Positions 41,371 to 50,321 of a stretch of DNA of 64,000 nt are shown here, piece by piece. The notes under the pieces are model-generated. The model ran no database searches. It was not told the DNA's origin and saw only the letters and a program-made list of their open reading frames with translations. The DNA is from Streptomyces lanatus (GTDB taxonomy: Bacteria > Actinomycetota > Actinomycetes > Streptomycetales > Streptomycetaceae). Positions within the stretch are counted from its first letter, which is position 1. Each line of letters starts with the position of its first letter. The stretch covers positions 1-64,000 of the forward strand of contig NZ_BNBM01000006.1 of NCBI RefSeq assembly GCF_014655715.1, written 5' to 3'. Position numbers and translations under genes: made by a program.

Positions 41371-42393
41371 ATGCCCAGCCATCACCAACTCGCGGCGGCC
41401 ACCCGCATCGGCATGCTCACCCGCGAGCACGACACCGCCGCCGCCTGCGCCGAGGCTCTGCGCGAACTCGCCCTGGCGCTGCCCCTGGACATGGCGACGC
41501 TCCTCACCCGCGACCCGCTGACCGGCGCCCACCTCCAGCTGGCCGGTATCGGTTCGACGGCCCAGGCGTCCGAGGCACTCGCCGTCGAGTTCGTGACGAC
41601 GCCCTGGTACCGCAATGTCATGACGAGGGACCTGCCGCCGTCCATCTCCGCGGACGCCGAGGACCTGCCGGAGTACGGGCCGCGTTTCCGCGAGGGCTGG
41701 TTCTACGCCGAGCGAGTCCGCCCGGCCGGGTTCCGCGACGGCATGACCGGAGCGCTACGGCACCGGGACCGCCTGGTCGGCATGGTGCACCTGTACACGC
41801 GGCGCCCCGACGCCTACGACACCGACGCGCGCCGGCTGCTTGCCTCGGTGATGCCGGCGTTCGCCGCGCTCGCCGACCCCGCGGCCTCCGTCGCCGGGCA
41901 GCTCCCCACGGACGCCGGGGCGGCCCTCGTCACACCGGACGCGGTGCTCGAACTGCCCGGCCGCACCCGGCCCGAGGTGCTGCGGGAGGCGAAACTACGG
42001 CACCTGGTCGGCGTCTTCGCCGGGGCGTCGGGACTCCGGGTGCGGCTGTTGTGGCCGGGCAGCGGCGGCACCTGGTACCGCGTCGCGCTGCGACGGCCCC
42101 GGCCCACTCCGGGCATCGCGCCGGACGCCGTACTGATCCACGAGTCGCCCACCCTGCCCCCGTACGGGCTCAGTCCGCGTGAGCTGGAGGTGCTGACCCT
42201 CGCGGCCATGGGGTGGACGAACCGGGCCATCGCCGAGGCGCTGTTCGTGTCGCCGCGCACCGTGCACACCCACATCGAGCACCTGCTCCGCAAGACCGGT
42301 GCGGCCTCCCGCGCCGAGGCCACCGCCCTCGCGGTCCGCGACGGTCTGCTGTGTCCGGCGCCGGAGCATCTCGCGTTCTTCGTGGAGCGGTGA
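41371..42393 (+). CDS. LuxR-family transcriptional regulator
   Basis: A 340-residue regulator. A GAF-like N-terminal sensor region (about 1-170; MATLLTRDPLTGAHLQLAGIGS) is followed by a linker and a C-terminal LuxR HTH (GLSPRELEVLTLAAMGWTNRAIAEALFVSPRTVHTHIEHLLRKTGAASRAEATALA). There is no response-regulator receiver domain. GGAGG sits five bases before the ATG. Divergent arrangement with the amidohydrolase gene suggests it activates that gene in response to a small ligand. Confidence 0.9.
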   Translation: MPSHHQLAAATRIGMLTREHDTAAACAEALRELALALPLDMATLLTRDPLTGAHLQLAGIGSTAQASEALAVEFVTTPWYRNVMTRDLPPSISADAEDLPEYGPRFREGWFYAERVRPAGFRDGMTGALRHRDRLVGMVHLYTRRPDAYDTDARRLLASVMPAFAALADPAASVAGQLPTDAGAALVTPDAVLELPGRTRPEVLREAKLRHLVGVFAGASGLRVRLLWPGSGGTWYRVALRRPRPTPGIAPDAVLIHESPTLPPYGLSPRELEVLTLAAMGWTNRAIAEALFVSPRTVHTHIEHLLRKTGAASRAEATALAVRDGLLCPAPEHLAFFVER

Positions 42394-42405
42394 GCCCGCC
42401 TTCGC

Positions 42406-43134
42406 TCACGTGTCCTGGACCGTGCTCTCCGCCCCGTCGTCGTCGGGCCGGAACGTCACCGAGTCGCCGGAGAAGTGGGCGTCGAGGCCGTCGGCCGTGG
42501 TGGTGAGTGAGCGCAGGTGCAGGCCGTCGGGGATGTTGTGCAGCTGGATCGGGCGCGCGAAGACCCTGTCGAGGGCGGCGCTGCCGATGGCAGGCAGGGA
42601 ACCGCCCGTGACCTGGAAGTCCTTGAAGGCGATGCGGTTGCCGGAGGCGGCCGAGACGGTGGTCTCCACGGTGATCTCCTGGCCGAGGGGCAGCAGCACG
42701 GCCGCGCTCACCCGGCCCGGGCGCCCGCCCTGGGCGATCTCCAGCCCGAGGGCGTTCGAGACGTCCTCGTAGGAGAGGGAGGCGGTGGCCCGCGCGCTGC
42801 GGGCTCGGGCCTCGCGGTCGTCGTCCGACTTCGTCAATCCGTCCAGGCGGAGGGAGAGTTCGGAGACCGGGAGGGGGCGGGTGGTGCCGTGGGCCGGTAT
42901 GTCGTGGGCGGTGATGTCGACGTGGCTCAGGGTGCCGGAGGCCGCCTGGGTCAGTACCGGGAAACCGCGGACGTCGACCCGCGGGGGCAGCGGTGTGTCC
43001 ATGCCCTGCTGGAACGCCTTCGCCGTACGTGACTCGATGCGTACGGCGACCGCCCGGTCGACGGCTACAGGGACGACGGCCAGCGTGACGAGGGCGGCCG
43101 TGACGGCGGTCCGTGATCGAGACATCCTGCTCAT
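42406..43134 (-). CDS. DUF2993 family protein (LmeA-like)
   Basis: Exported or anchored protein of 242 residues. An N-terminal hydrophobic segment (AVTAALVTLAVVPVAVDRAVA) precedes a beta-rich domain with VDVRGFPVLTQAASGTLSHVDITAHDIPA, LSLRLDGL, and FKDFQVTGGSLPAIG, the pattern of DUF2993, whose mycobacterial member LmeA is a phospholipid-binding envelope protein. A role in lipid or lipoglycan handling is inferred. It begins 22 bases after the TetR gene on the same strand and may be co-transcribed with it. Confidence 0.83.
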   Translation of the reverse strand: MSRMSRSRTAVTAALVTLAVVPVAVDRAVAVRIESRTAKAFQQGMDTPLPPRVDVRGFPVLTQAASGTLSHVDITAHDIPAHGTTRPLPVSELSLRLDGLTKSDDDREARARSARATASLSYEDVSNALGLEIAQGGRPGRVSAAVLLPLGQEITVETTVSAASGNRIAFKDFQVTGGSLPAIGSAALDRVFARPIQLHNIPDGLHLRSLTTTADGLDAHFSGDSVTFRPDDDGAESTVQDT

Positions 43135-43156
43135 CCGGTGCTCTACTCCTCGGGTT

Positions 43157-43774
43157 TCAGGGGGTGGTGGTGCCGTGCAGCCGGTGGACCGTGGCCGCCG
43201 CGGTGCCGCTGTCGACGCCGGCGGCGATCAGCGCGGCCGTGGTGGCGCCGGTGCCGTCGTCCCGCCAGGTCCCTGAGTTGACCGAGCCGAGCAGGGCGAG
43301 GAGATGGGCCTCGATGGCGGCGCTGAGCGGGCCGGGCGGGACGGTCGAGTGGAAGACGCCCCGGCGCTGGCCCTCGGCGAGGATGCCGGTGACCGTCTCG
43401 CGGGCGGGGGCGAGGAGTTCGCTCACCCGATCCGGGCCGAGGTCATGGCGGGCGAGGCCGATCAGGGTGCGGTAGCAGTCGGCGACCGGCCACAGGGTGA
43501 GCACGAAGCGGGCCAGGGCGCTCGCGGGGTCGGTGTCGGCGCCGGACGCGGGTGCGCTCGCGTCGGCCACGGCTCGGCGTATCGCCGCGACCGCGTCCTC
43601 GGCGAGGCCCTTCACCAGCGCCGCCCGCCCCGCGAAGTGCGTGTACAGGGTGCGCCGCGCCACCCCGGCGGCCTCGGCGATGTCACGGAGGCTGCTGTCG
43701 GGGTCGCGGCCCAGTTCCCGCAGGGCGGCGTCCAGGATGCGGGCGCGCGTGGCGCGTGTCGTGCGGCTGCTCAC
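43157..43774 (-). CDS. TetR/AcrR family repressor of the MFS exporter
   Basis: Regulator of 205 residues. HTH domain: RARILDAALRELGRDPDSSLRDIAEAAGVARRTLYTHFAGRAALVKGL. The ligand domain has ALARFVLTLWPVADCYRTLIGLARHDLG. It is a clear paralogue of the TetR at 45707, sharing FVLxxWPVxDxYRxLxxLAxxDLG and GVFHS. The GTG at 43774 lacks a ribosome site, so the message may be leaderless. It is divergent from the exporter gene, with paired operators between them. Confidence 0.9.
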   Translation of the reverse strand: MSSRTTRATRARILDAALRELGRDPDSSLRDIAEAAGVARRTLYTHFAGRAALVKGLAEDAVAAIRRAVADASAPASGADTDPASALARFVLTLWPVADCYRTLIGLARHDLGPDRVSELLAPARETVTGILAEGQRRGVFHSTVPPGPLSAAIEAHLLALLGSVNSGTWRDDGTGATTAALIAAGVDSGTAAATVHRLHGTTTP

Positions 43775-43785
43775 ATCAGCGATAT

Positions 43786-43830
43786 TTGCACATCGGTGAG
43801 CAAGAAACTAGTCTGCTCATCAATGTGCAA
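43786..43830. promoter_or_regulatory. paired TetR operators with embedded exporter promoter
   Basis: TTGCACATCGGTGAGCA at 43786-43802 and TGCTCATCAATGTGCAA at 43814-43830 are inverted copies (15 of 17 bases pair), and each arm is itself a pseudo-palindrome of the form TTGCnCAnCGnTGnGCAA. For the exporter a promoter fits exactly: TTGCAC (43786-43791), 17 bases, TAGTCT (43809-43814). Two repressor dimers would cover both promoter elements. Confidence 0.78.
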
Positions 43831-43882
43831 TTAACTCGCAGCCGTCCCTCACCCCGCTGCCGCAGCCCCCTGGGAGTCCCCC

Positions 43883-45544
43883 GTGCCCCTCGTTGCCGAC
43901 ACACCCGTAGAGAAGATGACCGGGCTGTACGCACGGCGCTGGTGGGCACTGCTCGTGCTCTGCCTGAGCCTGCTGATCGTCGTCATGGCGAACACGTCGC
44001 TGATCGTGGCCGCCCCGGACATGACCCGCGATCTGGACCTGAGCAGCAGCGACCTCCAGTGGGTCATCGACGGCTACACCGTCCCGTACGCCGCGCTGAT
44101 GCTCGTGCTGGGCGCGATCGGCGACAAGTACAGCCGTCGCGGTGCCCTCGTCACCGGCCTGCTGATCTTCGCGGGCGGCGCCGTGATGGGCAGCCTCGTC
44201 GACCAGACGGGGCTCGTCATCACCGCCCGCGCGGTCATGGGCGTCGGTGCCGCCGTCGTCATGCCGGCCACGCTGTCACTGCTGGTCGCGACGTTCCCGA
44301 AGGCCGAGCGCGGCAAGGCCATCACCGCCTGGAGCGCCACCTCCGGCCTCGCCATCGCGGTCGGCCCGCTGGTCGCCGGGTGGTTGCTGGAGGACCACGC
44401 CTGGGGCTCGACGTTCCTGATCAACGTCCCGATCGCGCTCGTCGCCGTCGTGGGCGCGCTGGTCCTGGTGCCGCCGTCCAGGGCGACGGGCATGGGCCGG
44501 ATCGACTACGTCGGCGGCCTGCTGTCGATCGTCTCCATAGGCTCCCTGGTCTACGCGACCATCGAGGGCCCGCACTTCGGCTGGGGCACCGGCCCGATCA
44601 CCGCGGCCGTCGTCGCCGGTGTCGGTCTCGTCGCCTTCGTGGCCTGGGAGCTGCGCCACCCGAGCCCGATGCTGGACGTCCGCAAGTTCGCGCTGCGCCC
44701 CTTCACCGGCTCGATGATCGCCGTGCTGTTCTTCTTCTTCGGCACCTTCGGCGCGATCTACTACTCCACCCAGTACCTCCAGTTCATCCTCGGCTACGAC
44801 GCCCTGGAGACCGGCGTACGGCTGCTGCCGCTGGCCGGAGCGGTGTTCGTGGGCGCCGCGGTGACCGGCCGGCTCACCCCGAAGCTCGGCGTGAAGGCGA
44901 TGGTGGTCACCGGCATGGTCATCGGCACCGCCGGTGTCCTGCTGCTCACCCTGGTCGACCAGGGCTCGGCGTACACCGACTTCCTGGCCCCGATGATGAT
45001 GCTGGGCTTCGCGATCGGGCTGAGCGTCTCCCCGGCCACCGACACCGTGATGGGCACCTTTCCCGAGTCCGAACTGGGCGTCGGCGGCGGCGCCAACGAC
45101 ACCTCCATGGAACTCGGCGGCTCCCTCGGCATCGCCCTGCTGGGCTCCCTGCTCGGCACGTCCTACCGCAACGAGCTGACCGACCTCGTCGGCGGCCACC
45201 TCCCGGCGACGGCACTGGACACGGCGAAGGACTCCGTGGGCGCCGGGTTGGCCGTCGCCGAGGAGGTCGCGAAGAACCCCGCCGGCGGCGCCCAGCAGGC
45301 CCAGGCCCTGATCGACGCCGTCCACGAGGCCTTCGCCCACAGCATCGCCCAGACCAGCCTGGTCGGCGGGATCATCATGGCCGCCGGAACGATGATCGTC
45401 CTCGCGGTCCTGCCGGGCCGACGGGCGACGCGGAAGGCCGGGTCCGGCACCGCCACGATCACGACCGATGAGTCCGAGCAGCCGCGGGAGTCAGAGAAGG
45501 CAGAGAAGACCGAGACCCAGGAGGCACACTCGGGCACCGCCTGA
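43883..45544 (+). CDS. MFS drug exporter (EmrB/QacA, 14-TM)
   Basis: Integral membrane proton-driven exporter of 553 residues with 14 predicted helices. Motif A-like GAIGDKYSRRGALVTG, motif C-like TSGLAIAVGPLVAGWLL, and DLQWVIDGYTVPYAALML with its conserved acidic residue mark the DHA2 group. A long charged C-terminal tail (about 35 residues) ends the protein. The GTG start has GGGAG seven bases upstream. It is controlled by the divergent TetR; a second, paralogous TetR lies downstream. Exported compounds are unknown. Two hairpins follow the stop. Confidence 0.92.
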   Translation: MPLVADTPVEKMTGLYARRWWALLVLCLSLLIVVMANTSLIVAAPDMTRDLDLSSSDLQWVIDGYTVPYAALMLVLGAIGDKYSRRGALVTGLLIFAGGAVMGSLVDQTGLVITARAVMGVGAAVVMPATLSLLVATFPKAERGKAITAWSATSGLAIAVGPLVAGWLLEDHAWGSTFLINVPIALVAVVGALVLVPPSRATGMGRIDYVGGLLSIVSIGSLVYATIEGPHFGWGTGPITAAVVAGVGLVAFVAWELRHPSPMLDVRKFALRPFTGSMIAVLFFFFGTFGAIYYSTQYLQFILGYDALETGVRLLPLAGAVFVGAAVTGRLTPKLGVKAMVVTGMVIGTAGVLLLTLVDQGSAYTDFLAPMMMLGFAIGLSVSPATDTVMGTFPESELGVGGGANDTSMELGGSLGIALLGSLLGTSYRNELTDLVGGHLPATALDTAKDSVGAGLAVAEEVAKNPAGGAQQAQALIDAVHEAFAHSIAQTSLVGGIIMAAGTMIVLAVLPGRRATRKAGSGTATITTDESEQPRESEKAEKTETQEAHSGTA

Positions 45545-45563
45545 GCGGCAGCCCCCGCAGAGC

Positions 45564-45626
45564 GGGCCGTGCCATGAGCGGCGCACGGCCCAGGACGGTG
45601 CCGGGAGGGGACGCCCGGCGCCGTCC
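45564..45626 (+). terminator. tandem terminator hairpins after the exporter gene
   Basis: Hairpin 1: GGGCCGTGC (45564-45572) and GCACGGCCC (45583-45591), perfect. Hairpin 2: GGACGGTGCCGGG (45593-45605) and CCCGGCGCCGTCC (45614-45626), one mismatch. The pair separates the exporter from the convergent TetR gene. Confidence 0.75.
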
Positions 45627-45706
45627 TCCCATGTCGAGGGGGCACGCGCCGTGCGGCTGTACGGCTCTGCAGACCGCGCGCCTCATCGCCGTACGGATAC
45701 GACGAC

Positions 45707-46372
45707 TCAGCCGTCCCCGGCATCCGCCCCGGCGGTCACCGCCGACACCACCGGCGCAACCGCCTCCACAACCTCCCGCGCCCGCTCCTCCGCCACCCCC
45801 GTGGCGATGAGGTTGGCGACGGCCACGCGCGTCCCGTCGTCCTCCAGCAGCCCGTCGTTGATCGACTCCAGCAGCGCGACGGTCATCCCCTCTAGCCCCG
45901 CACTCATCGCGGCGGCCGGCAGATGGCTGTGGAAGACGCCCTCCCGCTGCCCCCGCTCCAGCACACCCGTGGCGGTATCGCGGGCAGGCGCCAGGACCTC
46001 CGCCACGCGCGCCGCGCCCAGATCCCGCTTGGCCAGCGACAGCAGCAGCCGGTAGCGGTCGCCGACGGGCCACATCGAGAGCACGAACCCGGCGAGTGCC
46101 CGCTCGGCCGGTTCGTCCTTCACCAGCCGCGCACCGGCCTCCAGCGCGCTGCGCAGCGCCTCGGATGCCTCCTCGGCGAGGGCCTCAAGCAGCGCCTCGC
46201 GGCCCGGGAAGTGGCCGAACAGGGTGCGTCGTACGACACCGGCGGCGCGCGCCAGCTCCTCCAGCGTGATGTCCGGGTTGCGGCCGAGTTCCTGACGGGC
46301 CGTGGCCAGGATGCGCGCCCGGTTGGCCCGCGAATTGCGCCGCAACGGCTCGCGGGAGACGGGCTTGGTCAC
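45707..46372 (-). CDS. TetR/AcrR family repressor (paralogue)
   Basis: Regulator of 221 residues. HTH: RARILATARQELGRNPDITLEELARAAGVVRRTLFGHFPGREALLEAL; effector domain has LAGFVLSMWPVGDRYRLLLSLAKRDLGAARV and GQREGVFHSHLP. It resembles the TetR at 43157 throughout, so the two arose by duplication. The GTG at 46372 (VTKPVSREP) has GAGG six bases upstream. It lies after the histidine kinase gene on the same strand, 55 bases away. Its target may be the MMPL transporter at the head of this group. Confidence 0.88.
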   Translation of the reverse strand: MTKPVSREPLRRNSRANRARILATARQELGRNPDITLEELARAAGVVRRTLFGHFPGREALLEALAEEASEALRSALEAGARLVKDEPAERALAGFVLSMWPVGDRYRLLLSLAKRDLGAARVAEVLAPARDTATGVLERGQREGVFHSHLPAAAMSAGLEGMTVALLESINDGLLEDDGTRVAVANLIATGVAEERAREVVEAVAPVVSAVTAGADAGDG

Positions 46373-46427
46373 GGAAACCTCGATGGTCGACGGTTCGGTC
46401 CGCGAAGAGCGGATCACGGCCGGGGGA

Positions 46428-47684
46428 TCACCCGCATTCTCGCACGGAGGGCCGAGGCCCCCACGGCTCACCGCCCGCGGCGTCGTGCGGTCGCAGGGGC
46501 AGCGCGGTCATCACCTCGAAACCCCCCTCCGGCCGCGGCCCCGCGCTCAGTTCGCCGCCGATCGACTGGGCCCGTTCGCGCATGCCCATGACGCCGAAGC
46601 CGCCGCTCGACCCGGCACGGGCGGCGGGGCCGTCGTTGCTGACCGTGATGAGCAGGCGGGAACCGGAGTAGACGAGCCGTACGGACGCGGCCTCCGTGGT
46701 GGCGTGCTTGGTGACGTTGGTGAGCGCCTCCTGCACGATGCGGAACGCGGTCAGGTCCACGCCGGGGGACAGCGGCTGCGGCTCGCCCTGTGTGCTGACC
46801 GTGACGGTGACGCCGGCGGACGCGCACGACGAGACCAGTTCGGGCAGCCGGGCGAGTCCCGGCGAGGGTTCCAGGGGCGCGGAGTCCGGGTCGCCGTTCC
46901 TGCGCATCAGTCCCAGCGTGGCCTTCAGCTCGCGCAGCGCGGCGGAGGTCGTGCCGTTGAGGTCGGTGAGGATCTTCTGGGTCTGCTCCGGGCTGGTCAG
47001 CGCCAGGTGGGCGGCCGTACCCGCCTGGGCGTTGGCCAGGGCCAGGTGGTGGGCGACGACGTCGTGCAGCTCGCGGGCGATGCGCATGCGTTCCTCGGTG
47101 ACCCGGAGCCGTGCCTCCTCCTCGCGGGTGCGTTCGGCGTGCTCGGCACGGGCCTGCACGGCCTTCAGATAGGCGTGCCGCAGCCGGGTCATCCGGCCGG
47201 CGGCCAGCGGCAGCAGCAGCCAGAAGAACGGGCCGATCGTCCGGAGCAGCAGCGACAGATGGTCCATGGAGTCGGAGATCCCGGATGCGATGACCACCGC
47301 CATCACGGTGGTGATGCCGTAGGCCCGGGTGGCCACGTGGTCGGTGAGCGCGGCCAGCCAGTAGAGCGCCGCCATGACGGGGGCCAGCAGCAGCGGGGTG
47401 AGCAGATACCCCAGCACGATCACGGTCGCCGTGCAGAGCCCGCTCACCACGACGGCGGCGCGCGGGTGACTGCGGTGCTTCAGCAGGGCGAGACAGGCCA
47501 CGCCCATCAGGACGGAGGCGGTGCTGTCCTGGTCCGGCGGGTCGGCGCCGGGCAGGGTGAGCATGCCCCCGAGGGTCGCGCAGCCCATCAGCGCCGCGGC
47601 CAGGACCAGGTCGACGGCGAAGGGGCGGCGGTCCGAGAACTCCTCGAGGCGGTCCGCGTAGCGCCGCTCCGGGCTGGTGATCAT
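46428..47684 (-). CDS. orphan sensor histidine kinase (HisKA_3 type)
   Basis: Membrane sensor kinase of 418 residues. Four or more N-terminal TM helices (about 25-170) form the sensing part, followed by a dimerisation helix with the phosphorylated His in RIARELHDVVAHHLALANAQ. The ATPase domain has IVQEALTNVTKHATTEAA (N box) and GGFGVMGMRERAQSIGGEL (G box). This NarX/DesK-like class normally has a NarL-type response regulator beside it; none is visible here, where a TetR gene follows instead. The ATG at 47684 has GGAG six to seven bases upstream; 47714 is an alternative start. Confidence 0.88.
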   Translation of the reverse strand: MITSPERRYADRLEEFSDRRPFAVDLVLAAALMGCATLGGMLTLPGADPPDQDSTASVLMGVACLALLKHRSHPRAAVVVSGLCTATVIVLGYLLTPLLLAPVMAALYWLAALTDHVATRAYGITTVMAVVIASGISDSMDHLSLLLRTIGPFFWLLLPLAAGRMTRLRHAYLKAVQARAEHAERTREEEARLRVTEERMRIARELHDVVAHHLALANAQAGTAAHLALTSPEQTQKILTDLNGTTSAALRELKATLGLMRRNGDPDSAPLEPSPGLARLPELVSSCASAGVTVTVSTQGEPQPLSPGVDLTAFRIVQEALTNVTKHATTEAASVRLVYSGSRLLITVSNDGPAARAGSSGGFGVMGMRERAQSIGGELSAGPRPEGGFEVMTALPLRPHDAAGGEPWGPRPSVRECG

Positions 47685-47798
47685 GGTGCTCTCCGGTCGG
47701 TGGGCTGGGTCCATGGTCGCCGCCCGAGGGTGCGGACGGCCGACGGGACCGCCCGTGTCCTTCGTCACGGGCGGTCCCTGGGGAGGGGGGGCGGCGGT

Positions 47799-50015
47799 TC
47801 AGGTGCGCGCGGGTTCCGCCGGTTCCACCCCGGCCGGGACGGGCTCCGGTGTCCCGGGCCGCCGGCTCAGCGCCTCGCCCTCCACATCGACGCGCGGCAG
47901 GATCCGGTCCAGCCACTTCGGCAGCCACCAGGCGCGGTGGCCGAGCAGGGCCAGCACCGCCGGCACGATCGCCATCCGTACGACGAACGCGTCGAGCAGT
48001 ACCGCGGAGGCGAGCCCGAACCCGATCATCTTGATCATCGAGTCGCTCTCCCCGATGAACCCGGCGAACACCGCGATCATGATCAGCGCGGCGGCCACGA
48101 CCACGCGGGCACTGTGCCGGAAGCCGGAGGTCACCGCCTGACGCGGCGACTCCCCGTGGACGTACGCCTCCCGCATCCGCGACACGAGGAACACCTCGTA
48201 GTCCATGGCGAGCCCGAACACGATGCCCACCAGGAAGATCGGCATCAGGCTCATGATCGGCCCGGTCTGCTCCACGCCCAGCAGTTCGGCGCCGTGGCCC
48301 TGCTGGAAGACCACGACGACCGCGCCGAGCGAGGCCAGCACCGAGAGGAGGAAGCCGAGCGCCGCCTTCAGCGGGACGAGCAGCGAGCGGAACACCACCA
48401 GCAGCAGCACGATCGCCAGGCCGACCACGACGACGAGATACGGCACCAGCGCGGCCTGCACCTTGTCCGAGATGTCGATGTTCAGCGCGGTGGTGCCGGT
48501 GACCTCGAAGGTCGCCCCGGTCTCGGCCTCGACCCCGGGACGCTCGCCCCGGATGACGGTCACCAGGTCCTTGGTCTTCTCGTCGGTCGGCGCGGTGGAC
48601 GGCACCACGGAGAAGACGGCGGTGTCACCGGCCTCGTTGAAGCGTGCCGGAGAGACGGACACGACGCCCTTGGTGCCGCCGATCTCCTCGGATATCGCGC
48701 TGACGGCGTCCTTGGGATCCTTGCCCTTCTCGGCGTCCACGACCACGGTGAGCGGCCCGTTGAAGCCCGGCCCGAAGCCCTCGGCGAGCGCGTCGTAGGC
48801 CCGCCGCTCGGTCGTCGACGTCGACTTGGCCTCGTCCCCGGGCATGCCCAGCTGCAACTGGGTCATCGGCACGGCGAGCGCCCCGAGCCCGACGACACCG
48901 AGGAGCAGCACCGGCAGGGGCCGCCGCAGCACGAACCGCGCCCAGCGGGTGCCGCCGTTGTCGCCCGCGGTCTCCTCGATACGGCCCTTCTTGCGGGCCT
49001 TCCTCGACAGCACGGCGTTGGGCCAGAAGCCGAGGAAGGCGGGGACCAGCGTCAGCGCGATGAACACGGCGACGACGACCGCGCCCGCCGCGGCCAGGCC
49101 CATCTTGGTGAGCATCGGGATGCCGACGACCGCCAGCCCGGCGAGCGCGATGACGACGGTGAGCCCGGCGAACACGACCGCCGACCCGGCCGTACCGACG
49201 GCCATCCCGATCGCCTCCTCGGGCGTACGGCCCTTCCCGCGCTCCTCGCGATAGCGCGAGACGACGAACAGGGCGTAGTCGATGCCGACCGCGAGCCCCA
49301 GCATCATCGCCAGGGTGCCGGTGGTGGTGGACAGACCGAGGGCGTCGGCCAGGGCGAGGATCGTGGCCATGCTGACGCCGACGCCGATGACGGCGGTCAG
49401 CAGCGGCAGTCCGGCGGCGGCGAGGGACCCGAAGGTGACGAGGAGTACGACGGCGGCGATCGCGATGCCGATGGCCTCGGCCATACCGCCCGCGCCGCCC
49501 CCGTCCTCCATCGCGCTGCCGCCGACCTCGACGGTCAGCCCGGAGTCCCGTGCCTCGTCGACGGCCTTGTCGAGATGGCTGCGGCCGGCGTCGGTGAGGT
49601 CATTGGCCGACACCTTGTAGGTGACGGTGGCGTACGCCGTCGTACCGTCCTTGCTCACCGCCTTCGCCTGGAACGGATCGACGACTGACCCCACCTGCGA
49701 GCCGTCGCCGAGCTCGGCCACGGCCGCCTCGATCGCCTCCTTGTTCTCGACGGCGGTCACCTTCTGACCGTCCGGCGCGACGAACACGACCCGGGCGGTG
49801 GCCCCGTCCGCCGTCGCCCCGGGGAAGCGCTGCTCCATCAGGTCGAACGCCTGCTGCGACTCGATGCCCGGCATGGAGAACTCCTCGTCGGAGGCTCCCG
49901 GCGCCTTGAGGGCACCCAGCCCGACGGCGGCCAGCACGGCCGCCCAGACCAGGGCGACGTACCAGCGCCGCCGGAAGGCCAGACGGCCCACTCGATACAG
50001 GAAAGTTGCCACGAC
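47799..50015 (-). CDS. MMPL/RND-type membrane transporter
   Basis: Large polytopic transporter of about 738 residues with the usual twelve TM helices in two repeats: one helix, an outer domain, then five helices, repeated. Marks are TTTGTLAMMLGLAVGIDYALFVVSRYREE and FLVGIVFGLAMDYEVFLVSRMREAYVHG; the paired Asp residues (GIDY, AMDYE) carry protons. Such proteins export lipids, siderophores or drugs. GTG 50015 (VATFLYRVGRLAF) fits family N-termini, with GGAG nine to ten bases upstream; 50030 and 50039 are alternatives. The histidine kinase and TetR genes follow on the same strand. Confidence 0.9.
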   Translation of the reverse strand, partial: VVATFLYRVGRLAFRRRWYVALVWAAVLAAVGLGALKAPGASDEEFSMPGIESQQAFDLMEQRFPGATADGATARVVFVAPDGQKVTAVENKEAIEAAVAELGDGSQVGSVVDPFQAKAVSKDGTTAYATVTYKVSANDLTDAGRSHLDKAVDEARDSGLTVEVGGSAMEDGGGAGGMAEAIGIAIAAVVLLVTFGSLAAAGLPLLTAVIGVGVSMATILALADALGLSTTTGTLAMMLGLAVGIDYALFVVSRYREERGKGRTPEEAIGMAVGTAGSAVVFAGLTVVIALAGLAVVGIPMLTKMGLAAAGAVVVAVFIALTLVPAFLGFWPNAVLSRKARKKGRIEETAGDNGGTRWARFVLRRPLPVLLLGVVGLGALAVPMTQLQLGMPGDEAKSTSTTERRAYDALAEGFGPGFNGPLTVVVDAEKGKDPKDAVSAISEEIGGTKGVVSVSPARFNEAGDTAVFSVVPSTAPTDEKTKDLVTVIRGERPGVEAETGATFEVTGTTALNIDISDKVQAALVPYLVVVVGLAIVLLLVVFRSLLVPLKAALGFLLSVLASLGAVVVVFQQGHGAELLGVEQTGPIMSLMPIFLVGIVFGLAMDYEVFLVSRMREAYVHGESPRQAVTSGFRHSARVVVAAALIMIAVFAGFIGESDSMIKMIGFGLASAVLLDAFVVRMAIVPAVLALLGHRAWWLPKWLDRILPRVDVEGEALSRRPGTPEPVPAGVEPAEPART

Positions 50016-50321
50016 AGGGGGTCTCCACATCTGGGACACGTCTGGGATGGATCCGGGCCGGGTCCGGGATGGATCCGGGAAATCTGCTGCTCGGACGTGT
50101 GCCCAGGCTCCCGGGGAGAGGGGTGTCGTGTCGTCGTGCGGCTGCCGACAATCGCGGGTACTGAGAACGTAGTACGGATCGGGTGGGGGTCAGCCGCGAG
50201 GACTAGAGGACTGGAGGCCGAAGCACTGCTGGAGGTGAGTGTCGGACCCGCCGCCTACTCCGCCCGGATGACAGGAGAGGTCGCTGGCGACCGGCCCCCG
50301 CCCCCACGGTCGGCGGCGACC
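50016..50321. other. 306-base intergenic region upstream of the MMPL gene
   Basis: No gene seen. It holds a direct repeat GGGATGGATCCGGG at 50044-50057 and 50066-50079 (22-base spacing, just over two helical turns). It also holds an inverted repeat GTACT (50158-50162) and AGTAC (50171-50175) with an eight-base centre, a possible regulator site. The part next to 50322 is C/G-rich and follows the stop of the VWA gene, so it may include its terminator; I see no clear hairpin. Confidence 0.5.
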
